From Candidatus Omnitrophota bacterium (GTDB lineage Bacteria; Omnitrophota; Gorgyraeia; Gorgyraeales; Gorgyraeaceae): a DNA stretch of 20,461 nucleotides. Every line of letters starts with the position of its first letter. The stretch's first letter is position 1. Location of the stretch: contig JAPLMC010000077.1 of the NCBI GenBank assembly GCA_026387215.1, positions 1 to 20,461 of the forward strand, read 5' to 3'. Both the position numbers and the translations under genes were made by a program. Shown piece after piece: positions 7,289 to 14,091 of this stretch. The notes beneath the pieces are model-generated. The model worked only from the letters and a program-made list of their open reading frames with translations, did no database searches and was not told the DNA's origin.

Positions 7289-7783
7289 TCACTCTTGAAG
7301 ACCTGCACTGGTTTCAAAGCACGTGCCATATATTCTCTGAAGCATTGGGTTTGTTTCAATACCGTGCCAGTACGCCCCTGCGATACTCAATAGTTTAAAT
7401 GCTTTTATATCTCCAGTAGCTTTTACATGTGGCCCTTTGCATAAGTCCACAAATTTACCGTGAGTATAAATAGAAATTGTATCGCTTTCTAATTTATTTA
7501 TAAGTTCTAATTTATAAGGCTCTTTTACAAATAACTTCAACGCTTCTTTTTTAGTAATTTCTTCTCTTTTAAATTCCGAATTTTCTTTTATAATATCCGC
7601 CATTAGACTCTCTATCGCAGACAAATCCTCTGGCTGAAAAGGTTCTTTTTTATCAAAATCATAATAAAAGCCTTCTTCAATAGCAGGGCCTATGGCAAGA
7701 TGCACGTCAGGAAAAAGCCTTTTTACAGCATCTGCCATTATATGCGAACAACTGTGTCGTAAAGCGTCTAAATTGTTTGTCAT
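7289..7783 (-). CDS. thrS: Threonyl-tRNA synthetase, N-terminal editing domain fragment
   Basis: The 164-residue product is the N2 editing domain, which hydrolyses Ser-tRNA-Thr. It shows the HSCSH (HxxxH) motif near residues 10-14 and DLCKGPHV, the Cys/His half of the editing site. It also has AIGPAIEEGFYYDF and ends NPMLQRIYGTCFETSAGLQE. The usual N-terminal TGS domain of about 60 residues is absent: the gene begins directly at MTNNLDALRH after an AAAAGG ribosome site, and tRNA-Val lies just upstream. The reading frame stops at TGA where the linker to the catalytic core should begin. Confidence 0.92.
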   Translation of the reverse strand: MTNNLDALRHSCSHIMADAVKRLFPDVHLAIGPAIEEGFYYDFDKKEPFQPEDLSAIESLMADIIKENSEFKREEITKKEALKLFVKEPYKLELINKLESDTISIYTHGKFVDLCKGPHVKATGDIKAFKLLSIAGAYWHGIETNPMLQRIYGTCFETSAGLQE

Positions 7784-7830
7784 CTTTGCCTTTTAATCTT
7801 AAGCCAATAGTTGGCAATTATAAAATAACG

Positions 7831-7908
7831 TGGTGGGCGGTACTGGACTCGAACCAGCGACCTCCACGATGTCAACGTGGCGCGCTAACCAAGCTGCGCC
7901 AACCGCCC
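7831..7908 (-). tRNA. tRNA-Val (anticodon GAC)
   Basis: A complete cloverleaf can be drawn: acceptor GGGCGGT/ACCGCCC, D arm GCGC/GCGC, anticodon stem CCACG/CGTGG with loop TTGACAT (anticodon GAC) and T arm GCTGG-TTCGAGT-CCAGT. Discriminator A is followed by an encoded CCA (7833-7831). It is the last tRNA before thrS in the same direction. Confidence 0.95.
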
Positions 7909-7937
7909 ACTCTCTGACCTTCCGTCTTTGGCGAATT

Positions 7938-8026
7938 TGGTGCCGGGGGAGGGATTCGAACCCTCACGGCCCTTACGGGCCAATGGATTTTAAGTCCATA
8001 TTGTCTCCCAGTTCCAACACCCCGGC
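7938..8026 (-). tRNA. tRNA-Leu (anticodon TAA)
   Basis: This class II tRNA has acceptor GCCGGGG/CCCCGGC, anticodon stem ATGGA/TCCAT around loop CTTAAAA (anticodon TAA), a long variable arm GGCCC-GTAA-GGGCC and T arm GAGGG-TTCGAAT-CCCTC. Discriminator A and an encoded CCA are present. Its 5' end lies only 7 nt after the stop of the homing-endonuclease gene. Confidence 0.95.
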
Positions 8027-8033
8027 AATAACT

Positions 8034-8702
8034 TTATGTTTTTAAAAATTCTATTGTTTTACTTCTCTCCCAACCCTTATAAGAATTTATACATTCCAGA
8101 GCAAGTTTTACTTTTCCTCTAAGCCCAAAACAATTTTCGTAATAACATTTATTTGCAATGATTCTTGCGGCCATTTTTCCATATTTTAATACAAATATGT
8201 TTTCTCCTTGTGCATAAAGCTTCCCTTTAACTTCTATAATTTTCTCTATTTCGTTTTGAATCCAGATTAAAAATTTCTTTGAGCCAGATGCTATCCGTAA
8301 ATTCCACTGTTCTCTTCTATTGCTATGATGAATCCATTTCTGTATACCGCCATCGCCGTCAATCAAGCCTCTTAAAAAATCACAGAAATTACTAGAAGAC
8401 ACGTTAACAGATTCTATTACCAAAGATTTTCTTGGTGTTAAGCCAATTGATAATAAAAATTCGTAGAATGACCTGTTGGCTAATTGAAGATGGTAATTCA
8501 ACTGTCCAATAGTATTATACTTATTGCCAATTTTGTTTGTAAAACCATATCTCTGTTTTATGCTTGATAAAAATTCGAAATCCTTAGAAGTTATATCAAT
8601 ATGCCTGCCATCGGATGATAAACATCCATCACTTGCGATTAAGCCGACTAAATACCACAAATCAGGCCCGCTGATTTTTAAATCTTTTCTTTTCTGAGGC
8701 AT
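8034..8702 (-). CDS. LAGLIDADG homing-endonuclease-like protein between tRNA genes
   Basis: The 222-residue protein has two LAGLIDADG-type motifs: LVGLIASDG (residues 18-26) and FLRGLIDGDG (109-118). Each ends in the acidic residue expected to bind metal. Two motifs about 90 residues apart fit a monomeric, pseudo-dimeric LAGLIDADG endonuclease. The region between motifs is basic and polar, as in DNA-binding saddles. The ATG at 8702 is chosen because upstream codons run through the tRNA-Cys gene; no clear ribosome site precedes it. It is wedged between tRNA-Cys and tRNA-Leu. I see no intron in either tRNA. It may be a free-standing homing endonuclease or a descendant of one used for another purpose; activity is not proven. 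Confidence 0.85.
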   Translation of the reverse strand: MPQKRKDLKISGPDLWYLVGLIASDGCLSSDGRHIDITSKDFEFLSSIKQRYGFTNKIGNKYNTIGQLNYHLQLANRSFYEFLLSIGLTPRKSLVIESVNVSSSNFCDFLRGLIDGDGGIQKWIHHSNRREQWNLRIASGSKKFLIWIQNEIEKIIEVKGKLYAQGENIFVLKYGKMAARIIANKCYYENCFGLRGKVKLALECINSYKGWERSKTIEFLKT

Positions 8703-8713
8703 TTGGCTTTTTT

Positions 8714-8748
8714 GTCGCTCGGGATGATTTTCGCTAAAAGCGAAAATC
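8714..8748 (-). repeat. Dispersed repeat, truncated copy 4, at the 3' end of tRNA-Cys
   Basis: On the minus strand a perfect 10-bp hairpin, GATTTTCGCT-TTT-AGCGAAAATC (8748-8726), is followed by ATCCCGAGCGAC (8725-8714). This is the hairpin A plus the left arm of hairpin B of the family at 2621, 5253 and 14092; the right arm is missing. Orientation is opposite to the other three copies. It begins right after the CC of the tRNA-Cys 3' end, where the A of CCA would be expected. Confidence 0.65.
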
Positions 8749-8750
8749 GG

Positions 8751-8822
8751 AGGCGACGACCGGAATCGAACCGGTGAATAAGAGCTTTGCAGACTCCTGC
8801 CTTCCCCCTTGGCTACGTCGCC
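8751..8822 (-). tRNA. tRNA-Cys (anticodon GCA)
   Basis: The cloverleaf has acceptor GGCGACG/CGTCGCC, D stem GCC/GGC, anticodon stem GGAGT/GCTCT with loop CTGCAAA (anticodon GCA) and T arm ACCGG-TTCGATT-CCGGT. The discriminator is T (U), the identity base for Cys. Unlike the other two tRNAs in the cluster, the following bases are CCG, so CCA is not fully encoded and a hairpin repeat starts there. It lies just after the coaB terminator. Confidence 0.95.
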
Positions 8823-8841
8823 TTTAATGAATCTATAAGAC

Positions 8842-8883
8842 AAAAAACGCGTAGCTTTAGTAAACACTGCTACACGTTTTTAA
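8842..8883 (-). terminator. Intrinsic terminator after coaB
   Basis: Reading the minus strand, AACGTGTAGC and GCTACGCGTT form a 10-bp stem (one G-T pair) around a 13-nt loop, followed by a T6 run at about 8847-8842. The stem starts inside or next to the coaB stop codon. It ends the yicC-gmk-rpoZ-coaC-coaB transcript before the tRNA cluster. Confidence 0.8.
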
Positions 8884-9512
8884 AAATACCTCAATTCTTC
8901 TATTTTGTCAAGTAAAACATGGGCGATAAAAGCTTTGTTCTTATTCTTTATTTTCATTATATCTCCATTTTTATGTATTAAATATATATCTAACTTTTTA
9001 TTACCAAAAGGGTTATGATATTTTGTCAATCTGTTTCCTACTATAATATCCAAATTTTTAGATTTAAGTTTTAATTTGGCATTTTTAACTAATTCGGATG
9101 TTTCTAAGTTGAAACCTATAAATAGCTTATGTTTTTTATGTTTTGCTAATTCATGCAATATATCTTTATTAGGTACCAAAACAATGGTTAATTTACCTTT
9201 TCTTTTTATTTTTTTATTAGCGATTTTTTGCGCTTTAAAATCGCTTACAGCAGCGCACATAATAAGACAGTCTGCATAACGTATATTTTGCTTGAGTTCT
9301 TTCAATAACTCATCCGCTGTTTTTATAAAAATAACCTTATCCACCCTGGGCGGAATAAGGTTTGTGGGGCCGCTTATAAGAATGACCTTATGTTTTCTTT
9401 TAAGCGCTTCTTCTGCTATTTTGTACCCCATATGCCCGGTGGATTGGTTTGAAATAAATCTCACAGGGTCTATAGGTTCTTGAGTTGGGCCTGCGGTTAT
9501 TATAATCCTAAT
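8880..9512 (-). CDS. coaB: Phosphopantothenate-cysteine ligase (CoaB)
   Basis: CoaB couples CTP hydrolysis to joining cysteine to 4'-phosphopantothenate, step two of coenzyme A synthesis. Family segments are RIIITAGPTQEPIDPVRFIS, STGHMGY, CAAVSDF, PNKDIL, GFNLET and DIIVGNRL. The usual bacterial gene is a coaBC fusion. Here coaC and coaB are in different frames and overlap. No ATG, GTG or TTG lies near the expected N-terminus. The candidates are an ATT at 9512, giving (M)RIIITAGPT with AAGGAAG about 10 nt upstream, or an ATG at 9578 inside coaC that adds 22 unlikely residues. I use the ATT. The frame could instead be entered by -1 frameshifting from coaC. Confidence 0.88.
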   Translation of the reverse strand: MRIIITAGPTQEPIDPVRFISNQSTGHMGYKIAEEALKRKHKVILISGPTNLIPPRVDKVIFIKTADELLKELKQNIRYADCLIMCAAVSDFKAQKIANKKIKRKGKLTIVLVPNKDILHELAKHKKHKLFIGFNLETSELVKNAKLKLKSKNLDIIVGNRLTKYHNPFGNKKLDIYLIHKNGDIMKIKNKNKAFIAHVLLDKIEELRYF

Positions 9513-10045
9513 AAATTTTTCACTTCCTTTATGATAACTTGCGTGTCCTGTATATGGCCCATGCCTTCTTTGCCGCATGCTAACATGCCTTTAACAGGCC
9601 CTGTAAAATTATATCCTGCGTTTTTAAGTTCTTTTATATTTTTCTGAACCAATTTATTATTATACATTGCTTCATTCATTGCCGGAGCTAATAAAATCGG
9701 GGCTTTTGTAGCGCAGATCGCGCACGTAAGCATGTCATCGCATATGCCATTTGCTATTTTCCCGATAATATTTGCTGTAGCCGGTATAATGGCTATACAA
9801 TCCGCTTTTTCAGCTAGCGAAATATGGCCTGAATCCCATTTTTCAGGAACATTAAACATATCGTGCGTTATAACCTTGTTGCCCGACACTGCCTGAAATA
9901 AAATAGGCCTTATAAATTCCTCTGCTTCTTTTGTCAGAACCACTGTTACTTGGATATCTTGCTTGCGAAGAGCGCTTATAACATCCAAAGCTTTATAACA
10001 AGCGATACTGGCAGTAATACCTATGATAATATTTTTATTTTTCAT
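9500..10045 (-). CDS. coaC: Phosphopantothenoylcysteine decarboxylase (CoaC)
   Basis: This FMN flavoprotein decarboxylates phosphopantothenoyl-cysteine to 4'-phosphopantetheine. The 181-residue domain shows the N-terminal flavin fold (IIIGITASIACYKALD), the catalytic His in GHISLAEKAD, PATANIIGKIANGI, the APAMNEAMYNN motif and the substrate lid Cys in GMLACGKEG. The ATG at 10045 is preferred over an upstream TTG at 10072, though no strong ribosome site is visible. It ends with NLLGL-stop where fused CoaBC proteins would continue into CoaB; the heptamer A_AAT_TTA lies at 9518-9512 in its last codons. Confidence 0.93.
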   Translation of the reverse strand: MKNKNIIIGITASIACYKALDVISALRKQDIQVTVVLTKEAEEFIRPILFQAVSGNKVITHDMFNVPEKWDSGHISLAEKADCIAIIPATANIIGKIANGICDDMLTCAICATKAPILLAPAMNEAMYNNKLVQKNIKELKNAGYNFTGPVKGMLACGKEGMGHIQDTQVIIKEVKNLLGL

Positions 10046-10079
10046 AACAATTAGGTTAAAACTAAATCTCAACTTTCTG

Positions 10080-10280
10080 CTATTTTGCTTCTTTTATTTT
10101 GTACTTTATTTTTCCAGCAGCTATTTCTTCTAAGGCAATGGTGGAAAACTTGGAGGTTGCAGTGTCTATTAATTTCTTGGCTCCGTTATTAAGTTCAACT
10201 GCGCGCCTAGCGGCAAGTATTGTAATTTTAAAAATACTGTCCGACTCTTTAAATATCTTTTCTACTGGCATGTAAGCCAT
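10080..10280 (-). CDS. rpoZ: RNA polymerase omega subunit
   Basis: The 66-residue protein has the omega core: SIFKITILAARRAVELNNGA and IALEEIAAGKIKY, matching the helices that latch onto the beta' C-terminus. Omega aids RNA polymerase assembly. The ATG at 10280 follows AAGGAG by 5 nt and lies 1 nt after the gmk stop, so coupling to gmk is likely. The gmk-rpoZ-coaBC order is common in bacteria and supports the call. Confidence 0.93.
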   Translation of the reverse strand: MAYMPVEKIFKESDSIFKITILAARRAVELNNGAKKLIDTATSKFSTIALEEIAAGKIKYKIKEAK

Positions 10281-10281
10281 C

Positions 10282-10860
10282 TTAACTCCTTCCTGTTTTA
10301 CATCTCTCTGCAATAATAATAGCCCTCAAGCTGTCAAGAGCCAGTTCCAGTTTGTTATTTATGATCGCGTAGTCGTATTTATGACTGCACGCCACTTCTT
10401 TTTTGGCGACATTTAGCCTTTCGCAAATTGCCTTTTTTGAGTCTGTCGAACGGTTAACGAGCCTTTCTCTGAGCATTTCAAGAGACGGCGGCAGTATGAA
10501 TATATAAACAGCGTCTAATTTAAGCCGTTTTATTTTCATAGCGCCCTGGACATCTATGCTCAATAAAACATCGCTGCCTCTTTTTAGCATATGCAGTATA
10601 TGTTTTTTGGGAGTTCCATAATATTCGCCAAAGACCTTCGCCCATTCTAGAAATTCATTTTTTTTCTGGCGTTTTAAAAATTCCGGCTTTTCGATAAAGA
10701 TATAATCCATGCCATCTTGCTCTCCGGGCCGCGGCGGCCTGGTAGTCATAGAAATAGATCTGTATAGGCTGTCGACAGATTCCACAAGCCTGGTGCAAAG
10801 CGTTGTTTTGCCTGAGCCTGACGGAGCAGAGATTATAAAGAGAATGCCTTTTCTTTTCAT
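10282..10860 (-). CDS. gmk: Guanylate kinase
   Basis: The 192-residue cytoplasmic enzyme converts GMP and ATP to GDP and ADP. It has the P-loop SAPSGSGKTT (10-19), the GMP-binding segment SISMTTRPPRPGEQDG with DYIFIEK, EWAKVFGEYYGTP, and the Walker B-like LLSIDVQGAMKIK. Length is normal. The 3' end contains the ribosome site for rpoZ. Upstream of the ATG is GAGGACTAATTGTT, whose last part (CTAATTGTT) also precedes the coaC ATG. Confidence 0.97.
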   Translation of the reverse strand: MKRKGILFIISAPSGSGKTTLCTRLVESVDSLYRSISMTTRPPRPGEQDGMDYIFIEKPEFLKRQKKNEFLEWAKVFGEYYGTPKKHILHMLKRGSDVLLSIDVQGAMKIKRLKLDAVYIFILPPSLEMLRERLVNRSTDSKKAICERLNVAKKEVACSHKYDYAIINNKLELALDSLRAIIIAERCKTGRS

Positions 10861-10890
10861 AACAATTAGTCCTCTACCTTTTATCGTTAT

Positions 10891-11769
10891 TTATTCCACG
10901 TTTTGCGCTTGTTCCCGCATTTTTTCTAATTCGCTTTTTATATTTATGACTATTCTGGATATTTTTATATCGTTTGCTTTTGCGCCTAGAGTATTAATTT
11001 CTCTGTTTAATTCCTGCAATATAAAATCCAGTTTTCTGCCCGCTTCTTCGCCTATGGCAATGGCTTTTTTAAAGCCTTCCAGATGGCTTTTTATGCGAGT
11101 GATCTCTTCTGATATGTCGCATTGTTTCGCGAACAAAGCTAGTTCAGTCTCTAGCCTAGCATTGTCTATTATATTATTTTTTACAATATCTTTTATCCTG
11201 GCATCCAGTTTGCGTTTATATTCTTCCACCACTAAAGGGGCCAGGCCTGATATATCGTCGACATAGATTGAAATCTTTGTCATCCTCACGGAGAAATCTT
11301 TATAGAGTGCTTTTCCTTCGGTCTCTCTCATTTTGTTGCATTCAGCCGCTGCTTTAACAACCGCCTCTTTTACAGAGACCCATACAGCATTTATATCAAG
11401 GCTCTTCTGCTCGTGGACAATAACGTCTGTGAAAGAAAGTATATGAGATAATTTAATTTCTTCTGTTATGCCTGCGCGTTTTTTAATTTCGGAAAGTATC
11501 TTGCGGTACTTATCTATCGTCTTTTTATCAAATGTTATAGACGCTGATTCTTTTTCCAGGGAACGATGTGAAAGAAAAAGATTTGCCTTTCCTCTTTTTA
11601 TATCTTTATTGAGCAACTCTTTTATTCTGTCTTCTAAAAGCATAAAGCTATTAGGGATTTTAGAAGAAAGGTCAAAATATCTATGATTTACAGTGCGCAG
11701 TTCTACGGTAAAAACGCCTGATTTACTTTTTGCTTCACCTTTTCCAAAACCTGTCATGCTTTTTATCAT
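10891..11769 (-). CDS. yicC: YicC/YloC family endoribonuclease
   Basis: The 292-residue protein starts MIKSMTGFGKGEAK and continues VELRTVNHRYFDLSSKIP. It has the C-terminal DUF1732 block GRKLDFILQELNREINTLG followed by AKANDIKISRIVINIKSELEKM. YicC proteins are hexameric RNases linked to small-RNA turnover in E. coli; the role in this lineage is inferred from the family only. It heads the yicC-gmk-rpoZ-coaCB cluster, 30 bp before gmk, a widespread arrangement. Confidence 0.95.
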   Translation of the reverse strand: MIKSMTGFGKGEAKSKSGVFTVELRTVNHRYFDLSSKIPNSFMLLEDRIKELLNKDIKRGKANLFLSHRSLEKESASITFDKKTIDKYRKILSEIKKRAGITEEIKLSHILSFTDVIVHEQKSLDINAVWVSVKEAVVKAAAECNKMRETEGKALYKDFSVRMTKISIYVDDISGLAPLVVEEYKRKLDARIKDIVKNNIIDNARLETELALFAKQCDISEEITRIKSHLEGFKKAIAIGEEAGRKLDFILQELNREINTLGAKANDIKISRIVINIKSELEKMREQAQNVE

Positions 11770-11799
11770 GTTTACCCTAATGCACTATTTGTAATTATT

Positions 11800-12303
11800 T
11801 TATGCCCAAACGCGTCTTTTCTCTACCTTGACATCCACTACCTTAGTTGGATACAAATCCACTATTATATCGTCTGGCTGAAACCAAAGTTTTATTTCTC
11901 TTTCTGCCTCCGGCTCATTGGATGAGGTATGTAAAACATTTTCATAAAGGCCTTTTGTGGTAATTCTACCGTACGAGCCTCTGATAGTCGTAGGGTCTGC
12001 TTCTTCGGGATTTGTTGAGCCAGCAAGCTGCCTTATCTTTGTGATAGCATCTTCGCCCCAATAGACCATTGCCATAACTTTACGCCTATCATGTAACTCT
12101 CCTTGTATATACTTAAGAAGATCTTCAAAAAACGGCTTGTCTTTCATATGCTTGTAGTGTTCAGCAGCAAGCTCCCTGGAAACCCTGACCATTTTAGCTG
12201 CCACAATTTCAAGTTTTGTTTCAGAAAGCCTAGCCAATATGTTGCCTGTTAAAGATTTCTTCAATCCATCCGGTTTAATCAAAATTAATGCCTGCTGATT
12301 CAT
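11800..12303 (-). CDS. ndk: Nucleoside diphosphate kinase, long form
   Basis: The 167-residue protein starts QQALILIKPDGLKKSLTG and carries MKDKPFFEDLLKYI, the Kpn-loop region DPTTIRGSYG and the catalytic His in NVLHTSSNEPEAEREIKLWF. It moves the gamma phosphate between nucleoside triphosphates through a phosphohistidine. It is longer than the usual 140-150 residues, with an insert before the RGSYG segment and a basic C-terminal tail (VDVKVEKRRVWA). The ATG at 12303 has GGAGATGG upstream. It lies between parB and yicC, separated from parB by an inverted repeat. Confidence 0.93.
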   Translation of the reverse strand: MNQQALILIKPDGLKKSLTGNILARLSETKLEIVAAKMVRVSRELAAEHYKHMKDKPFFEDLLKYIQGELHDRRKVMAMVYWGEDAITKIRQLAGSTNPEEADPTTIRGSYGRITTKGLYENVLHTSSNEPEAEREIKLWFQPDDIIVDLYPTKVVDVKVEKRRVWA

Positions 12304-12319
12304 ATTTTTCCATCTCCAT

Positions 12320-12357
12320 AAACTTGACAAACTAACAATGTAACTTTTGTCAAGTTG
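12320..12357. repeat. Inverted repeat between parB and ndk
   Basis: AACTTGACAAA (12321-12331) and TTTGTCAAGTT (12347-12357) are near-perfect 11-bp arms around a loop of about 15 nt. Each arm contains TTGACA. No U-run follows on the minus strand, so it is not a standard terminator. It could be a protein-binding operator, a weak terminator or part of an ndk promoter; no good -10 box was found at the proper spacing. Confidence 0.45.
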
Positions 12358-12360
12358 TTT

Positions 12361-13230
12361 CTATCTATTTGATTTTAAAAGAGTTAGCACTCTTTCCATA
12401 TCCATATCAGAATAAAATTCTATTTCTATTTTACCGCCTTTTTTAGATTTTAAAATTTTTATCTTTGTTCCAAATATTTCTCTTAATTCCTGCTCTATTG
12501 AATTAAGATTTGGGTCTTTGTCAATTGTTTTAGCTTTAGGCCTGTTAAAGGTCATATTTTTTGCGTAACTCTCTGTTTCTCTTACAGATAGGTCATCTTT
12601 TATTACCTTGGTGCATAGTCTAATTTGCTCTGATTCTTTATCTAAGCTTAGCATTGCTCTAGCATGACCCATTGAAATGGTTCCACGTGAAACATACTCT
12701 TGAATTTTAACAGGCAAATTTAACAATCTTATAATATTCGTTACTGTTGCTCTATCTTTCCCAATAGTATCGGCTACTTTTTCTTGCGTCATGTTAAACT
12801 CTTCTTGTAGTCTTTTATACGCCTTTGCCTGGTCTATTGGATTTAAATTTTCTCTTTGAATATTTTCTATAATAGAAAGCTCTAAAGAATCCAGATCGCT
12901 TGCTTCTTTAATAATGGCTGGAATCTCTTTATAGCCAATTTGTTTTGCAGCTCTAAGCCGCCTTTCTCCTGCTATTAGTTCATACTCGTCATCTTTCAAG
13001 CGCACTAAAACAGGTTGAATAAACCCTTTTTCTTTAATAGAAACTGCAAGATCATCTAATGTCTCTTGGTTGAATTCTTCTCTTGGCTGATATTTATTTG
13101 CTTTTATTTTTTCTATTGGGATATTAATTATGCCTTGCTGCATATTTGATTCCAGTGTTTGCATATTACCAGTTATTTGTTTTTCAGGTATCAAAGCTGC
13201 TAAGCCTCTACCAAGAGCTCTTTTTTCCAT
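12361..13230 (-). CDS. parB: Chromosome partitioning protein ParB (CTPase, parS-binding)
   Basis: The 289-residue protein begins with GRGLAALIP, typical of Spo0J/ParB. The N-domain has KANKYQPREEF and the CTP-binding motif GERRLRAAKQIG. The central helix-turn-helix lies around FNMTQEKVADTIGKDRATV. The RGTISMGHARAML segment follows, then a C-terminal dimerisation region rich in Lys and Glu. ParB loads on parS as a CTP-driven clamp, spreads, and works with ParA to segregate origins. The ATG at 13230 has AGAGGT upstream; an earlier in-frame start at 13278 lacks family support. A parS-like site lies inside the gene. It follows parA by 47 bp. Confidence 0.96.
   Translation of the reverse strand: MEKRALGRGLAALIPEKQITGNMQTLESNMQQGIINIPIEKIKANKYQPREEFNQETLDDLAVSIKEKGFIQPVLVRLKDDEYELIAGERRLRAAKQIGYKEIPAIIKEASDLDSLELSIIENIQRENLNPIDQAKAYKRLQEEFNMTQEKVADTIGKDRATVTNIIRLLNLPVKIQEYVSRGTISMGHARAMLSLDKESEQIRLCTKVIKDDLSVRETESYAKNMTFNRPKAKTIDKDPNLNSIEQELREIFGTKIKILKSKKGGKIEIEFYSDMDMERVLTLLKSNR
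12679..12694. promoter_or_regulatory. parS-like site inside parB
   Basis: GGTTCCACGTGAAACA matches the parS consensus TGTTTCACGTGAAACA at 14 of 16 positions and keeps the central CACGTGAAAC. A parS inside the parB/spo0J gene is also known in Bacillus subtilis. It lies about 5.6 kb from the proposed oriC. Confidence 0.8.
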
Positions 13231-13277
13231 GTTTACCTCTTTTTCATACTGCGTAAAACTTATTGACATCCACTCCA

Positions 13278-14087
13278 CTACTCTAATATTGTTTGTTGCA
13301 TAGCAATTTGATTTATATCCTCTGTTATGTTCTCTCCGAGTATTTCATTGGCTAAAGAAAGATATGTTTTAGCTCCTATTGAATGTTTATCATAAAGATG
13401 TATTGGTTTCCCAAACCCAGGAGCTTCGCTTAACTTTATGCTACGTGGTATAATTGTTTTAAACACTTTTTCCTTAAAAAACCTCTTTGCTTCATTTATA
13501 ACCTCAGATGTAAGATTTGTTCTATAATCAGCCATTGTTAACAAGACGCCTTGTATTTCAAGATCTTTATTAAGATTCTCTCTTACCAAATTAATTGTAG
13601 TCAATAGCTGGCTCAAGCCTTCCAATGCATAATATTCGCATTGCATTGGAATCAACACAGAATTACAAGCTGCTAGACTATTCAAGGTCAATATTCCAAG
13701 AGACGGCGGAGAATCTATTAGTATAAAATCAAATTCATTTACGATTTCTTTAAGCGCTTGCTTTAATTTATATTCTCTGTTCATAAAGCTTACTAATTCT
13801 ATCTCAGCGCCTGTAAGATTAATATTTGATGGTATTATTTTTAATTGAGGCATGCCTATTTCCTGCATTGTTTCGCTTGCTCTCAAATTATTAACTAATA
13901 TGTCATATATACTTTTTTCTATTTTTGATTTGTCAAGCCCTAAGCCACTAGTAGCATTTGCCTGCGGATCAAGATCTATTATCAATACATTTTTATTTTT
14001 ATGAGCAAGATAATACCCAAGATTAACAACTGTCGTGGTTTTCCCAACCCCACCTTTTTGATTGCAAACCGATATTATTTTACCCAT
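13278..14087 (-). CDS. parA: Chromosome partitioning ATPase ParA (Soj)
   Basis: The 269-residue protein starts MGKIISVCNQKGGVGKTTT, with the deviant Walker A KGGVGKTT at about 11-18. It continues with VLIIDLDPQANATSGLG, the Walker B-like FDFILIDSPPSLG and MQCEYYALEGLSQL. It is a DNA-binding ATPase whose gradient moves ParB-bound origins. An open frame extends 32 codons upstream to 14183, but those residues (beginning MFHVKH) are just the parS site and a repeat read as protein. I therefore start at 14087. The ribosome site is weak (GGCGGA). parB follows. Confidence 0.96.
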   Translation of the reverse strand: MGKIISVCNQKGGVGKTTTVVNLGYYLAHKNKNVLIIDLDPQANATSGLGLDKSKIEKSIYDILVNNLRASETMQEIGMPQLKIIPSNINLTGAEIELVSFMNREYKLKQALKEIVNEFDFILIDSPPSLGILTLNSLAACNSVLIPMQCEYYALEGLSQLLTTINLVRENLNKDLEIQGVLLTMADYRTNLTSEVINEAKRFFKEKVFKTIIPRSIKLSEAPGFGKPIHLYDKHSIGAKTYLSLANEILGENITEDINQIAMQQTILE

Positions 14088-14091
14088 TAAA

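Noticed and set aside
7830..8045. Plus-strand open frame of 71 codons reading VGGTGLEPATSTMS and GRDSNPHG
   Set aside because: It is the antisense of tRNA-Val and tRNA-Leu; such peptides are well-known artefacts of tRNA genes.
8703..8867. N-terminal extension of the endonuclease frame to a GTG at 8867
   Set aside because: It reads straight through the tRNA-Cys gene and the hairpin repeat; the family domain begins near the ATG at 8702.
10709..11266. Plus-strand 185-codon open frame opposite gmk and yicC
   Set aside because: It spans two well-supported minus-strand genes and has no recognisable domain.
12320..12357. ndk promoter from the TTGACA in the inverted repeat
   Set aside because: No acceptable -10 box lies 16-18 bp downstream on the minus strand.
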